DNA of 64,000 bases, from positions 86,976-150,975 of the forward strand of contig JAJZJS010000002.1 of the NCBI GenBank assembly GCA_021810025.1, given 5' to 3'. The DNA comes from a bacterium (GTDB lineage: Bacteria; Patescibacteriota; Saccharimonadia; Saccharimonadales; UBA4665). The position numbers and the translations under genes were made by a program. Below are positions 44,177 to 55,320 of this stretch, piece after piece (within the stretch, counting starts at the first letter, position 1; each line of letters starts with the position of its first letter). The notes under the pieces are model-generated. The model had not been told where the DNA came from. It did not search any database and saw only the letters and a list, made by a program, of their open reading frames with translations.

Positions 44177-45379
44177 ATGCATAGTAGAAAAGTACTTATT
44201 GTCGGTGGAGGGTTTGGGGGTGTTAAGGCGGCATTAGTCTTATCTCGCGATCCGAGATTTAAAGTTACTCTTTTGTCGGACTCAAAAGATTTTGTTTATT
44301 ATCCCAAACTATACCAAGCCGCTACCGAAGACATCAAATCAAAGTCAATTATAGATTTAAATGTTTTTTTTAGAGACAAGAAAGTTAATATCATTATCGA
44401 TAAAGCCATCAGTTTAGATCGCAATGCAAAACAGGTTATTACCGAGAAGAATCTTAAACTTGATTATGACAGTCTCATCTTGAGTCTTGGCTCTAAAACA
44501 AACTATATGGGAATCCCGGGACTTGATCAATATTCATACGAGATCAAAAGCATAGCTAGCATTAAGCGCTATAAAGAACACCTGCACCAACAACTCGTAA
44601 AAAATCATCGAACCGATCTTAACTACTTTATAATCGGGGCTGGACCAACCGGTATTGAACTTGCCGGAAGTCTGTCTAAATACCTTCAGGCAATTATTAA
44701 AAATCATAATTTAAAAAGTCATAAGCCCCGAATTACAATTGTCGAAGCCGCTCCTAAATTATTGCCTCTTTTCCCGGTAGACACTTCCCGAATGGTTAAA
44801 AAAAGACTAAAAAGATTAGGCGTAACGGTTCTAACCAAATCATTTGTGAAGGAATTAACGGCAAATCATATTAATATCAATGACCAGCTTCTTCCGACCG
44901 AAAGTGTGGTCTGGACAGCGGGGGTTGGATTAAATGATTTTTATGCTAACAATAACTTCGCTTTAAGTTCCAATCATAAAGTATCAGTTAATGTTTATCT
45001 AATGGCCGAAAGAGATATTTATGTCATCGGAGACAACGCTAATACACCCTATAGTGGTATGGCTCAAACTGCTCTTCGAGATGGTAAATATGTGGCCGTT
45101 AATTTAATTCGGGAACTTGATCATAAAAAACCCAAAAACTACTATGTTAAAAAACCGGTCACAATTATTCCTGTAGGCTCAAATTGGGCCGCTATGATTT
45201 ACGGAAAGCTACGCATCTATGGGTTTATAGCATCTATTTTTCGAGAACTAGCAGATATCGTTGCCTATCGAGAATTAGAAATTAATGACCGTGAAATAAA
45301 ACGAATCATTTTTGAGACTAAGATCGAAGAAGAATGCCCAGTCTGTCAAATTGCAATTGATGCTAAGTACCTAGGTTAA
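44177..45379 (+). CDS. Type II NADH dehydrogenase-like FAD/NAD(P) oxidoreductase
   Basis: About 400 residues starting at ATG 44177. The FAD-binding Rossmann motif is VLIVGGGFGGVKAAL. The second nucleotide motif is YFIIGAGPTGIELAGSL (about 155-171). The third is IYVIGDNANTPYSGMAQTALRDG, contacting FAD. A C-terminal membrane-associating segment follows (SNWAAMIYGKLRIYGFIASIF). NDH-2 enzymes pass electrons from NADH to quinone without proton pumping. A CPVC pair near the C-terminus is unusual. There is a leaderless-type start. Confidence 0.88.
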   Translation: MHSRKVLIVGGGFGGVKAALVLSRDPRFKVTLLSDSKDFVYYPKLYQAATEDIKSKSIIDLNVFFRDKKVNIIIDKAISLDRNAKQVITEKNLKLDYDSLILSLGSKTNYMGIPGLDQYSYEIKSIASIKRYKEHLHQQLVKNHRTDLNYFIIGAGPTGIELAGSLSKYLQAIIKNHNLKSHKPRITIVEAAPKLLPLFPVDTSRMVKKRLKRLGVTVLTKSFVKELTANHININDQLLPTESVVWTAGVGLNDFYANNNFALSSNHKVSVNVYLMAERDIYVIGDNANTPYSGMAQTALRDGKYVAVNLIRELDHKKPKNYYVKKPVTIIPVGSNWAAMIYGKLRIYGFIASIFRELADIVAYRELEINDREIKRIIFETKIEEECPVCQIAIDAKYLG

Positions 45380-45385
45380 ATGTAT

Positions 45386-45391
45386 TACAAT
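45386..45391 (+). promoter_or_regulatory. -10 element of the helicase-nuclease gene
   Basis: TACAAT lies 6 bases before ATG 45398, right after the NDH-2 stop. No Shine-Dalgarno is seen. Confidence 0.45.
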
Positions 45392-45397
45392 TAGTAG

Positions 45398-48300
45398 ATG
45401 GCAATTCAAGATTTTAAGACTCGTTACTCAGCCTTAAATACCGAGCAAAAAAAAGCCGTCGATCAAATCGAAGGACCCTTAATGGTAATAGCCGGACCAG
45501 GAACGGGCAAGACGGAAGTTATTGCACTTCGAATCGCTAACATCCTCCTAAAATCTGATGCTTCACCCGAGAATATCTTATGCTTAACTTTTTCTGATGC
45601 TGGAGCTAACGCGATGCATGACCGTCTCTTAAAGTTAATCGGGAAAACGGCAAACAGAATTACAGTTAGCACCTATCATAGTTTTGCTCAGGAAATTATT
45701 CAAAGATCAACTACTCAAAGTATCGATTATCTAGGCTATCGATCAATTAGTGAAATAAGCCAACGTCACTATATTTATCAAATCCAAACTAAGCTTCCTT
45801 ATCATAATCACTATCGTGACGAATCCTATGGAGATAAATTATTAAAACTAATCCAACAATTTAAACAAGCCAACCTTAACCCCGAAAATCTTGATCAAAT
45901 TATTAAACAAAATTTAACAACGATTAAACTAATAGATAAAATTCTTGCTCCCCTTAGCCCTAATCTCGGAAGAGTTAGTAAAAAATCAGTTTCTAGTTTT
46001 GAGGTTTTATTAGATAAACTACTGGAACAAAATAGGACAGATTCTCTGAGCTTAACTGTAATTACATCGCTTCAAGAGGCGCTAAAATTTTATGACATAG
46101 ACCAAAAGACTCAACCACTTTCAGCCTTTAAAAAAATATATATAGAAATAAACCAGCAGGGCATAGCTGTTTTTAAGAATAAACACCTTACAACCTTGCT
46201 TGACGATTTTAATCTAATCTATCGATCATACCAAAGTTTACTGAGCGAAAATAAACTTTACGACTACAATGATATGATCCTATTTAGTCTCCGCATCCTC
46301 AAAACTTATCCGAAAATAAAAAGTGAATTAGAAGAACAATATCAATATATTTTACTTGATGAATATCAAGACACCAATGAAGCTCAAGCCGAACTAGCCA
46401 AGGCACTATCAACCAACCCAATATATGAGGGAAGACCGAACATTATGGCTGTCGGTGACGATGATCAAGCCATTTATACTTTTCAGGGAGCACTTCACTC
46501 TAATATGCTTGATTTTATTAATTCTTACCAGAAAACCGAACTGATTATTTTAAAAGAAAATTATCGATCTTCGCAAACAATAGTTGATTTCTCCAAACTA
46601 ATCGCAAATCAAATTTCAACTAGAATTGGTTCAAGCATCGATTCGATCAATAAAGATTTTGTTGCAGCCACAAATAACAGTAATTCAAAAATAATTCATT
46701 ATATTTTTAAAACGAATCTGGATCAAGATATTTGGATTAAAAATCAATTAAGCAAAAATATGTCCGATAAGAGTATTGCGGTGATCGGTTCGAAACATCG
46801 CTACTTAAAAAACCTTGCCGACTATCTTAGTTCAGAAGGAATTAAAATAAATTACGAACGCTACTCAAATCTTCTCGAAGATCAACATTTTATGGAGTTA
46901 TTTTATTTACTAAATTTGGTTCAGGCTCTCTCTGAACATAATCAAAAAAGGATAAATTATTATCTACCAATTATTCTTAATTTTGATTTTCTGGCAATCA
47001 ATCCGGGTCTAATCTGGGCAATATCAACCCAAGCTCGAACCTCCCATTTAGACCTAGTTCAGCTTGCGCTCGAACAACCAGAACTTGAATTAATAATGTT
47101 AGCTCTAATCAAAATTAGTGGAATGGTTTCACTTTTAGGCTTTGACGAGATTATTGACTATTTAATTGGACTTAGCTCTATTCCCATCACAAAACTAAAT
47201 AATACTAATTTATATCAATTCAACTACTGCCAGTATCTAAGCCAACAAACCAATAATGACTTCTTACTGATGGAATTTTTGGCGAATATCGATTTTGTTC
47301 GTTCTCAATTTAAAGAATATCAAAAAACTCTCGGTCTTAAGAATAATTTAAATGAGTTTATTAAATTTATCAACGAACTAATTTTGGCTAAAGAAACACT
47401 AACTGGTAATCTAAGCATTAAACAAAGCACCAACTTAAGCTTAATAAGCGCCCATAAGGCGAAAGGTCTTGAATTTGATGATGTCTACTTAATATCGGCC
47501 ACTGATGATGCTTGGGGCCCATCCAAAAGGGACGGTGGATACAATATATCACTACCAGTTAATCTTCAATATATCCAACATAAATACTTAAATAAAGATG
47601 ACGAATACTTAAGGCTATTATACGTTGCCCTCAGTCGATCCAAAAACAATCTGTACTTAACTAGCTATAAACAAAATCAATACGGTAAGGCAATTAAACC
47701 TCTAAGCTATCTTGAGGATCTAGATATTAAGACAGAAGAACTGAGTGCTGCTGACGACGCTAGCACCTTAAGTATTATCAATAGCCACTGGAGAGGCCCA
47801 TTTGCAAAGTTTAAACCTCAGGCTGCTAGGGAAGAATTGCTGGCTGACACCTTGAAGAATTTCTCGCTTAGTCCAAGTGCCCTCGAGGACTTCTTGGATG
47901 CAACTAATAATGGACCCACTAACTTTTATTATCATCATATTTTGAAGTATCCCAAATTAATTGAAAACGATAATATTTTCTTTGGTAACGCAATTCATAA
48001 AAGCTTAGAATGGTATCAAAAACAATTCAACCTGCGACTTCAAAAACCATCAATCGAAGAGACTCATCATTATTTTGAGCAAATAATAAAAGCTGACCAG
48101 AATCTTTATCAAAATTATCAAGAATATTTGGAAAGAGGAAAAATATCGCTCCAAATTTATCTAGATCAAGCTTCAAACGATTTCAAACTAAATGACTTGG
48201 CTGAGCTAAGTTTTATTAAAAACAATGTTACGGTAGATAATGTTCGTTTGAGTGGGAAAATCGATCGAGTAATCCTTGATCAAAAAAATAAACAACTTAC

Positions 48301-48646
48301 AATAGTAGACTATAAAACTGGGCGACCTAAAGAAAAATGGAACAATGATACCAAAAAATACTTAAGACAACTTTATTTTTACAAAATTCTACTTGAGCAT
48401 AGTCCGGAATATAAAAATTTTTCTCAAATTGAAGCTCGCTTAGATTATGTCTACTTCCAGAAGGAGGCTAATGGCAACAATATTTTATGGGCCAGCTTCA
48501 AAGACGAGGAGGAACAACGTTTACTAAAGTTAATTAAGGTAATATTTGAGCATATCCGAAGTCTATCCTTTCCAACCACCATTCAATATCAAGGCGTGTC
48601 TGCCCAAACAGAATTTGAGAACGATTTATTATCTGGAAAAATTTAA
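45398..48646 (+). CDS. UvrD/PcrA-like helicase fused to a RecB-type PD-(D/E)XK nuclease
   Basis: A 1082-residue SF1A helicase. Motif I is GPGTGKTEV (33-41), motif II LLDEYQDTNEAQ, motif III VGDDDQAIYTFQGA, motif IV ENYRSSQTIVDF, motif V SAHKAKGLEFDDVYLI and motif VI RLLYVALSRSKNNL. The C-terminal 230 residues form a RecB/AddB-type nuclease: LSPSALEDFLD, FFGNAIHKSLEWY, LSGKIDRVIL with the catalytic Asp, and TIVDYKTGRPKEK with the Asp-x-Lys. It probably resects or repairs double-strand breaks as an AddA-like single chain. No AddB gene is adjacent. Confidence 0.9.
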   Translation: MAIQDFKTRYSALNTEQKKAVDQIEGPLMVIAGPGTGKTEVIALRIANILLKSDASPENILCLTFSDAGANAMHDRLLKLIGKTANRITVSTYHSFAQEIIQRSTTQSIDYLGYRSISEISQRHYIYQIQTKLPYHNHYRDESYGDKLLKLIQQFKQANLNPENLDQIIKQNLTTIKLIDKILAPLSPNLGRVSKKSVSSFEVLLDKLLEQNRTDSLSLTVITSLQEALKFYDIDQKTQPLSAFKKIYIEINQQGIAVFKNKHLTTLLDDFNLIYRSYQSLLSENKLYDYNDMILFSLRILKTYPKIKSELEEQYQYILLDEYQDTNEAQAELAKALSTNPIYEGRPNIMAVGDDDQAIYTFQGALHSNMLDFINSYQKTELIILKENYRSSQTIVDFSKLIANQISTRIGSSIDSINKDFVAATNNSNSKIIHYIFKTNLDQDIWIKNQLSKNMSDKSIAVIGSKHRYLKNLADYLSSEGIKINYERYSNLLEDQHFMELFYLLNLVQALSEHNQKRINYYLPIILNFDFLAINPGLIWAISTQARTSHLDLVQLALEQPELELIMLALIKISGMVSLLGFDEIIDYLIGLSSIPITKLNNTNLYQFNYCQYLSQQTNNDFLLMEFLANIDFVRSQFKEYQKTLGLKNNLNEFIKFINELILAKETLTGNLSIKQSTNLSLISAHKAKGLEFDDVYLISATDDAWGPSKRDGGYNISLPVNLQYIQHKYLNKDDEYLRLLYVALSRSKNNLYLTSYKQNQYGKAIKPLSYLEDLDIKTEELSAADDASTLSIINSHWRGPFAKFKPQAAREELLADTLKNFSLSPSALEDFLDATNNGPTNFYYHHILKYPKLIENDNIFFGNAIHKSLEWYQKQFNLRLQKPSIEETHHYFEQIIKADQNLYQNYQEYLERGKISLQIYLDQASNDFKLNDLAELSFIKNNVTVDNVRLSGKIDRVILDQKNKQLTIVDYKTGRPKEKWNNDTKKYLRQLYFYKILLEHSPEYKNFSQIEARLDYVYFQKEANGNNILWASFKDEEEQRLLKLIKVIFEHIRSLSFPTTIQYQGVSAQTEFENDLLSGKI

Positions 48647-48672
48647 GATCACCTAACTTTAGGTGATCTTAA
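48643..48672 (-). terminator. Rho-independent terminator for the MIP-channel gene
   Basis: A perfect 14-bp inverted repeat, TTAAGATCACCTAA-CT-TTAGGTGATCTTAA. On the minus strand it is followed by ATTTTT, so it should terminate the channel gene transcript. It also includes the TAA stop of the helicase gene, but no T-tract follows on the plus strand. Confidence 0.85.
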
Positions 48673-48693
48673 GAAAACAAACAGTAATTACTA

Positions 48694-49467
48694 TTACTTA
48701 GAACTGCGCTTTTTAGAAGTAGTCTTCTTGCCAGACACATTCTTCTTAAGTGTAGCCGGTTTGGAAGTACTAGCTTTAGTTTTAGTAACAGTAGAGACCG
48801 ATGAAGTTGTCCAAGCAATCGCTTCAGCTTTAGCAGTAGCTAATTCTTTATCAGTTGTAAATAGCAATCCAAATAAGTTTACTCCAATTACTGCACCGAT
48901 TACAGGTCCAGCAACGTAAGTGCCCCAAACCCAAGCTCTAATACCAAGCGCCAATCCTGGATTAATTAATCCAATGCCAGCTGTTGAAGCTAAGACCATT
49001 CCAACCATAGTAGCAATACCAACTACAGGAGCTTTAATATTATTGCCCCATTTTTTATAAGCAACAGCCCCCCAAACTAATCCAAGCACACCTGCGCCAA
49101 CTGCTTCTGCAGCTAGAGTTCGGCCCGTAAAATGTCCACCAACAAAGGTTAGTTTAGTGTTAATAAAATAACCGTATACATAATAAGCAGCCCAAGCCCC
49201 TAAAAGTTCGAAAGCTACGTAAGCAACTGTAGTTAAAGTTGCTAGTTTTCGAGCCGTCCAAAGACCAATGGCTATAGCTGGATTTAAAATTGCTCCAGAT
49301 ACTGTTCCAAATATAAAAACAAGCACAACGGTTGTTAGAGCACCAATCATCGCGACAAAAAATGGTATACCTATTGTCGAACGTTGCACACTTAATACTA
49401 ATAATGTCAGAAAACCAGTTCCTAAAAACTCAGCCACTAAAGTAGCTACCTGTCCTCTTTTTATCAT
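48694..49467 (-). CDS. MIP-family (aquaporin-like) channel with basic C-terminal tail
   Basis: A 257-residue protein with six membrane helices. The first half has AEFLGTGFLTLLVL and the NPA motif at 62-64 (GAILNPAIAIG). The second half has NPG at 169-171 (GLINPGLALG) instead of NPA. The Arg that normally follows the second NPA in the selectivity filter is Leu. The last 55 residues are a Ser/Thr/Ala/Lys-rich tail ending in KKTTSKKRSSK, similar to histone-like tails. Water or small-solute transport is expected by family, but the altered filter makes the substrate uncertain. GGAGGT precedes the ATG, and a strong terminator follows. Confidence 0.85.
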   Translation of the reverse strand: MIKRGQVATLVAEFLGTGFLTLLVLSVQRSTIGIPFFVAMIGALTTVVLVFIFGTVSGAILNPAIAIGLWTARKLATLTTVAYVAFELLGAWAAYYVYGYFINTKLTFVGGHFTGRTLAAEAVGAGVLGLVWGAVAYKKWGNNIKAPVVGIATMVGMVLASTAGIGLINPGLALGIRAWVWGTYVAGPVIGAVIGVNLFGLLFTTDKELATAKAEAIAWTTSSVSTVTKTKASTSKPATLKKNVSGKKTTSKKRSSK

Positions 49468-49566
49468 TTAGACCTCCACTTATTTAATGAGATTAGAATA
49501 ACTGTATTTAGATAATTTGTAAAGTAATTTATTTAAAATGAGCCCTGATAATTAAGGTTGATCACC

Positions 49567-50067
49567 TCAAGCGTATTTCTGCAGCAACTCAAGTGTCAAT
49601 AAATACATCTTAAAACCCGTTTCAAATTCGGGAGGCGTGCCTACAAGAGCTTGACCTAATTTTAATCGTAGGGATCGATTTAAATCTTCAATAAATGGAT
49701 CGAGCCGAGGATCAGGATTAGGTTTAAAAATACTTAACTGAGCTTGTGCTTCCGTTACTAATTCTAGGTTAAGAATATTAAAACAAGGAACTTCTTTTGG
49801 GGCGGGCAGCTGAACGAAACACATCAAACGAGCAATATATAAACCAAGTTCTTGGAAGTTAAATAAGTCTGATTGACCACAAGACATTAAATCAAGCTCC
49901 TGTATAAAACCAACAGGATCATAACTTGGTAAATATCTCGAGTCCTGGATTAATCCCTTTAAACTTTTTATATCAATTTGTTCAAGAATTTGACTAAAAT
50001 TAGCTTGGTTGGCAAGATCGTAGAAGTCCGAATAATATTCTTCATGAAATATAATCGTTTTTTCCAT
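49567..50067 (-). CDS. Unknown protein
   Basis: A 166-residue acidic, mostly helical soluble protein (EEYYSDFYDLANQANFSQIL, later LRLKLGQALVGTPPEFETGF). There are no known motifs, membrane helices or signal. Codon use looks like its neighbours. It lies divergent from the gene at 50152. The call rests on open-frame length and coding-like composition only. Confidence 0.5.
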   Translation of the reverse strand: MEKTIIFHEEYYSDFYDLANQANFSQILEQIDIKSLKGLIQDSRYLPSYDPVGFIQELDLMSCGQSDLFNFQELGLYIARLMCFVQLPAPKEVPCFNILNLELVTEAQAQLSIFKPNPDPRLDPFIEDLNRSLRLKLGQALVGTPPEFETGFKMYLLTLELLQKYA

Positions 50068-50151
50068 GATAAAAGCTCAATTTAAAAAATTTATATCAGA
50101 TCTTGCTATTTGTCCTAATAAATAGTACCATGCTATGTGATTATTATCACT

Positions 50152-51045
50152 ATGTGTAAAGAATTACCAAAAACAGGGACTATGGTTGAGACTTCAATCA
50201 GTCCCATCCAACAAGAATTAGAGCATCGAGAAAACTTCTTTGTTCCAGTTTATTTAGGTTCTACTCCCATTAATTGTGGAGATCATCAAAGTAACGATAC
50301 AAATGAGCTTTTAATTCGTGTTTTTGGAGGAACTTTAAATTTTGCATATTTATTAAGTGTACTTGGAACAATTTATCATCCATCTCAAAACCAGCCACCA
50401 TTCATTGAGCAAGTTCATAGCACGACTAATCTTTTAAATCAAATTAGAGCATTACATTGTGGAGTACATGGTGATAGCCAGTCCGAGAATCAATCTAGTT
50501 CTGACCCTAATATAGCTCCGACTGATCCAGTGGTATGTAATTATGCCCAGAATAGAACAGCGATCAGTAGATACATTTTTCAAAATGGAAATTCAATTTT
50601 GGACGAAGCTCAAAGAATGGATTCCAATTTAGCTCGAAATTCTTCCGACTATAAATTTGCTCAAGGTGTTATCGTGGCCAACTACATTTTATCCGAAACT
50701 AAAAAAGAAAACTTTTTTGGTAAATACTCTGGAAAAATGGCAATTCAAGTTGCACTTCGTGAGGGCGCTCCAATTTTATCATCGGATAGACCCAAATATT
50801 ATCAGCTCGGTATAATTAACGAAGTTCCCAACACAACATTTGACACCAATGCCGCTAATCAGGCTAATCAAGGAGCCTATACGCACGATTCATGGGCAGT
50901 TCACGATATTATGGAGGAACTCCAAGCCTATGCTCCAACCAATTCTCGTCACGTCCAAATTGCAAATTTAATTGATACTATCGGAACGATGCAATTTATT
51001 GGGGTTGAAAATGTGGCACTGAGAAGTCAGGATGCTATTTTCTAG
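50152..51045 (+). CDS. Unknown protein with HCG/NCGDH segments
   Basis: About 297 residues from ATG 50152; GTG 50137 and ATG 50182 are alternatives. Notable segments are TPINCGDHQSNDT (about 50-62), IRALHCGVHGDSQ and a VVCNYAQNRTAIS segment. A helical C-terminal half contains THDSWAVHDIMEELQ. The Cys, His and Asp residues could bind a metal or form a hydrolase-like site, but no family is recognised. No membrane helices are seen. It overlaps the end of atpC by 11 bases on the opposite strand. Confidence 0.55.
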   Translation: MCKELPKTGTMVETSISPIQQELEHRENFFVPVYLGSTPINCGDHQSNDTNELLIRVFGGTLNFAYLLSVLGTIYHPSQNQPPFIEQVHSTTNLLNQIRALHCGVHGDSQSENQSSSDPNIAPTDPVVCNYAQNRTAISRYIFQNGNSILDEAQRMDSNLARNSSDYKFAQGVIVANYILSETKKENFFGKYSGKMAIQVALREGAPILSSDRPKYYQLGIINEVPNTTFDTNAANQANQGAYTHDSWAVHDIMEELQAYAPTNSRHVQIANLIDTIGTMQFIGVENVALRSQDAIF

Positions 51046-51460
51046 AATGTCTTTTAAGGCTAGCGACTTTTAATCTGACGTCATGTCGATCAATTAGACT
51101 TTGAGCCTTTTCAAGGCTAATTTGATCTTTAGCTTCTTCTTTTAATTTTTCGGCTCGTCTTAGCGCTTCTCTCGTCTCGGCTTCATTAATATCTTCTGGT
51201 TTATCAGCCTCATCTACTAAGGCCTTTAAGCTATTATTCTCGACTAAAATTAGTCCTCCGCTAGTGGCAAAATAATCTCTTAATAAATCGTTTTCATTAG
51301 GATGATGACGAACTATTATCATGCCAGTTGTAATGACGCTTACTAAAGGCATATGATTAGCTAGAACTCCAATTTGGCCATCCATAGTTGGGATAATAAC
51401 CTCATAAACATCTTGATCAAATTTTTTACCGGTTAATGAGACTAGCTGAAATCTAAACAT
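51035..51460 (-). CDS. atpC: ATP synthase epsilon subunit
   Basis: A 141-residue protein. The N-terminal beta-sandwich has MDGQIGVLANHMPLVSVITTG, the family signature, and a C-terminal helical hairpin follows (about 88-135). It couples rotation between the gamma subunit and the c-ring and can inhibit ATP hydrolysis. It is the last gene of the atp operon, 3 bases after atpD. Confidence 0.95.
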   Translation of the reverse strand: MFRFQLVSLTGKKFDQDVYEVIIPTMDGQIGVLANHMPLVSVITTGMIIVRHHPNENDLLRDYFATSGGLILVENNSLKALVDEADKPEDINEAETREALRRAEKLKEEAKDQISLEKAQSLIDRHDVRLKVASLKRHSRK

Positions 51461-51463
51461 AAC

Positions 51464-52873
<1,410 letters not shown>

Positions 52874-53743
52874 TTAATCCTTTAATGCTTCGACGCCGCC
52901 ACTTATTTCAGCTAACTCTTGAGTAATGCTAGCTTGACGAAGAGTATTTAACTCCAATGTATAATCTTCAATGAGGTCTTTAGCGTTATCGCTAGCATTT
53001 TTCATAGCCATCATTCGCATTGCCTGTTCCGAAGCCAATGCCTCTAAAATAGCTTGCCATAATTCGGCCTCAATTAATCGGATTGCAATCTGATCAATAA
53101 CGCTTTCGAGATCTGGTTCAAAATTTGAAATCTTAGTTTCAGTGACTGGTAAGTCTTCCAGCTCAATTATTGGTAAAAGTTGGGTTGATCTGACTTGCTG
53201 TGAAATGGTCGATTTAAACTTGGTATAGATTAAAGTAACTCTATCAACTTTATGGTCTTTATAAAGATTAATAACATTAAGCAAAAGAGGACGAATATCG
53301 TTGGCAGAAGGCTGATCTTTATATTCGGCATAGACTGCTTCTAAATTAAGATCCTTGAATCGACGAACGAATTGAGCACCCTTGTTTCCAACTGCAATAA
53401 CGTGAGAATGATAGTTTTTAGCTGAATCCACAATAAGCTCATCCGTTAGTCGTTTTAGTACATTGGAATTATAGGCTCCAGCTAGGCCCGAATTACTAGT
53501 CACTACTACATATAAATGATTCTTCAGAGTTCTCTGTTCAAAAAATGACTGTTGGGCTAATTCAGGCTTGACGCTTAAGATTGATAGTATTTCAATTGCT
53601 AAATCATAATAATCACGACTTTGTAGTGCGTATTCTGATGCTTTACGGAGTTTACTGGCCGAAACAAGCTCCATAGCCTTAGTGATCTGACTCGTATTTT
53701 TAATCGATCTGATCTGTCTTTTTAAATTTATGGTACTTGGCAT
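52874..53743 (-). CDS. atpG: ATP synthase gamma subunit
   Basis: A 289-residue central stalk subunit. The N-terminal helix is LKRQIRSIKNTSQITKAMELVSASKL-like (split across residues 7-32). VVTSNSGLAGAYNSN is the family signature. The C-terminal helix AMKNASDNAKDLIEDYTLELN...ITQELAEISGG is conserved. It starts 2 bases after the atpA stop. Confidence 0.97.
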   Translation of the reverse strand: MPSTINLKRQIRSIKNTSQITKAMELVSASKLRKASEYALQSRDYYDLAIEILSILSVKPELAQQSFFEQRTLKNHLYVVVTSNSGLAGAYNSNVLKRLTDELIVDSAKNYHSHVIAVGNKGAQFVRRFKDLNLEAVYAEYKDQPSANDIRPLLLNVINLYKDHKVDRVTLIYTKFKSTISQQVRSTQLLPIIELEDLPVTETKISNFEPDLESVIDQIAIRLIEAELWQAILEALASEQAMRMMAMKNASDNAKDLIEDYTLELNTLRQASITQELAEISGGVEALKD

Positions 53744-53745
53744 GG

Positions 53746-55305
53746 TTAATCGGATTCCTTTGGCTTAGAAGTACTTTCTGTCTTATAAGATTGCGCAATT
53801 TGATCAGCAACCTGTTTAATTGTTTTTTGATCTTCATCAGCTGGCTTATCTCCGCTATTGAGCTTTTCCATCAATTTAGGGTGCTTTTTGCGAATTTCGA
53901 ACAAAAGAGTTTCAACAGCTAACTCTATTTTATCAACTGGCACAGGATCGAAACATCCTTCAGTAGTAGCAAGTAAAAGAGAATACATCTCCCAAATAGA
54001 GTAGGGGCTATATTGGGCCTGTTTTAATACTTCTGTTAAACGTTGTCCTCGTTCAATAGTTTGTCTTGTTGCTGGATCGAGGTCGGTTGAAAATTGACTA
54101 AAGGAGGCTAACTCTCGAAATTGAGCAAGCGAAAGTTTAAGTCCGCCGCCTACAGCTTTAATCGCCTTCGTTTGAGCGCTACTACCTACTCTTGAGACAG
54201 ATAGACCAACAGAGATAGCAGGCCTTACTCCCTGATAGAAAAGAGCAGTCTCAAGAAATATTTGTCCATCCGTAATGGAGATAACGTTAGTCGGGATATA
54301 AGCACTAATATCTCCAGCCTGAGTTTCAATTATGGGCAAAGCCGTTAGAGATCCTCCGCCTAATTCATCGTTTAATTTAGCGGCTCTTTCTAATAAACGT
54401 GAGTGCAGATAAAATACATCTCCTGGATAGGCTTCTCTTCCAGGCGGACGACGCAACAAAAGTGACATTTGACGATAAGCAGCGGCATGTTTGGATAAGT
54501 CATCATAAATAATCAATGCATGTTGCTTATTGTCTCTAAAATACTCCGCCATAGCACAACCGGCATAGGGAGCTAAGTAAAGTAAAGCGGCAGGATCGGC
54601 AGGGGAAGTAGCAACAATAATTGTTTGGTCCATAACCCCCTCACGTCTTAAACGTGCCTCAAGCGCTGCTATTTTTGATAACTTTTGACCAATTGCTACA
54701 TAAACATTAATAACGTTGGTTTTTTGTTTAAACTGATTAATCATCGTATCGACCGTAATGGCAGTTTTACCTGTCTGACGATCTCCAATAATAAGTTCTC
54801 TTTGGCCACGACCAATTGGAACCATAGCATCTATAGCCACAATTCCAGTCATTAAAGGCTCAAAAACACTTTTTCGATCTAAGACTCCTGGAGCAGCTTG
54901 CTCAACATGTGCTGAAAGCTTAGCCCGAATTGGACCATTACCATCAAGAGGATTTCCCAGCGGATCAACAACCCGTCCAACTAATTCCGGTCCAACTGGA
55001 ACTTCTAGTATTTTGCCGGATAACTTAACTTTTGCCCCAGCTTTAATTAACGTATCTTCCCCTAAGATAACTGCACCGATCTCATCTTCGGCTAAGTTAA
55101 AAGCAAAAGCTGTTACTAATTTTCCGTCAATAGTTTCAATTTCAAGCATCTCGCTGTATCCGCAATTTCTTAAACCATAGATCCAGGCTATACCATCACC
55201 GATTCTAGTCACGATGCCTACTTTTTCAGTAGCGGGACTAGTTTTAAGTTCTTCTAGGGCTTTTCTTACATCCGATGATAATTCTTTAATCGACAGTTCA
55301 CTCAC
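53746..55305 (-). CDS. atpA: ATP synthase alpha subunit (GTG start)
   Basis: A 519-residue protein. The P-loop is GDRQTGKT (174-181). [36 protein letters not shown] is spread over about 265-300, with the conserved Arg finger near residue 371 ([10 protein letters not shown]). Initiation is at GTG 55305 with AAAGGT upstream. The C-terminus is extended by a Lys/Asp/Ser-rich tail of about 25 residues. Confidence 0.98.
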   Translation of the reverse strand: MSELSIKELSSDVRKALEELKTSPATEKVGIVTRIGDGIAWIYGLRNCGYSEMLEIETIDGKLVTAFAFNLAEDEIGAVILGEDTLIKAGAKVKLSGKILEVPVGPELVGRVVDPLGNPLDGNGPIRAKLSAHVEQAAPGVLDRKSVFEPLMTGIVAIDAMVPIGRGQRELIIGDRQTGKTAITVDTMINQFKQKTNVINVYVAIGQKLSKIAALEARLRREGVMDQTIIVATSPADPAALLYLAPYAGCAMAEYFRDNKQHALIIYDDLSKHAAAYRQMSLLLRRPPGREAYPGDVFYLHSRLLERAAKLNDELGGGSLTALPIIETQAGDISAYIPTNVISITDGQIFLETALFYQGVRPAISVGLSVSRVGSSAQTKAIKAVGGGLKLSLAQFRELASFSQFSTDLDPATRQTIERGQRLTEVLKQAQYSPYSIWEMYSLLLATTEGCFDPVPVDKIELAVETLLFEIRKKHPKLMEKLNSGDKPADEDQKTIKQVADQIAQSYKTESTSKPKESD

Positions 55306-55320
55306 GATATACCTTTCCTC

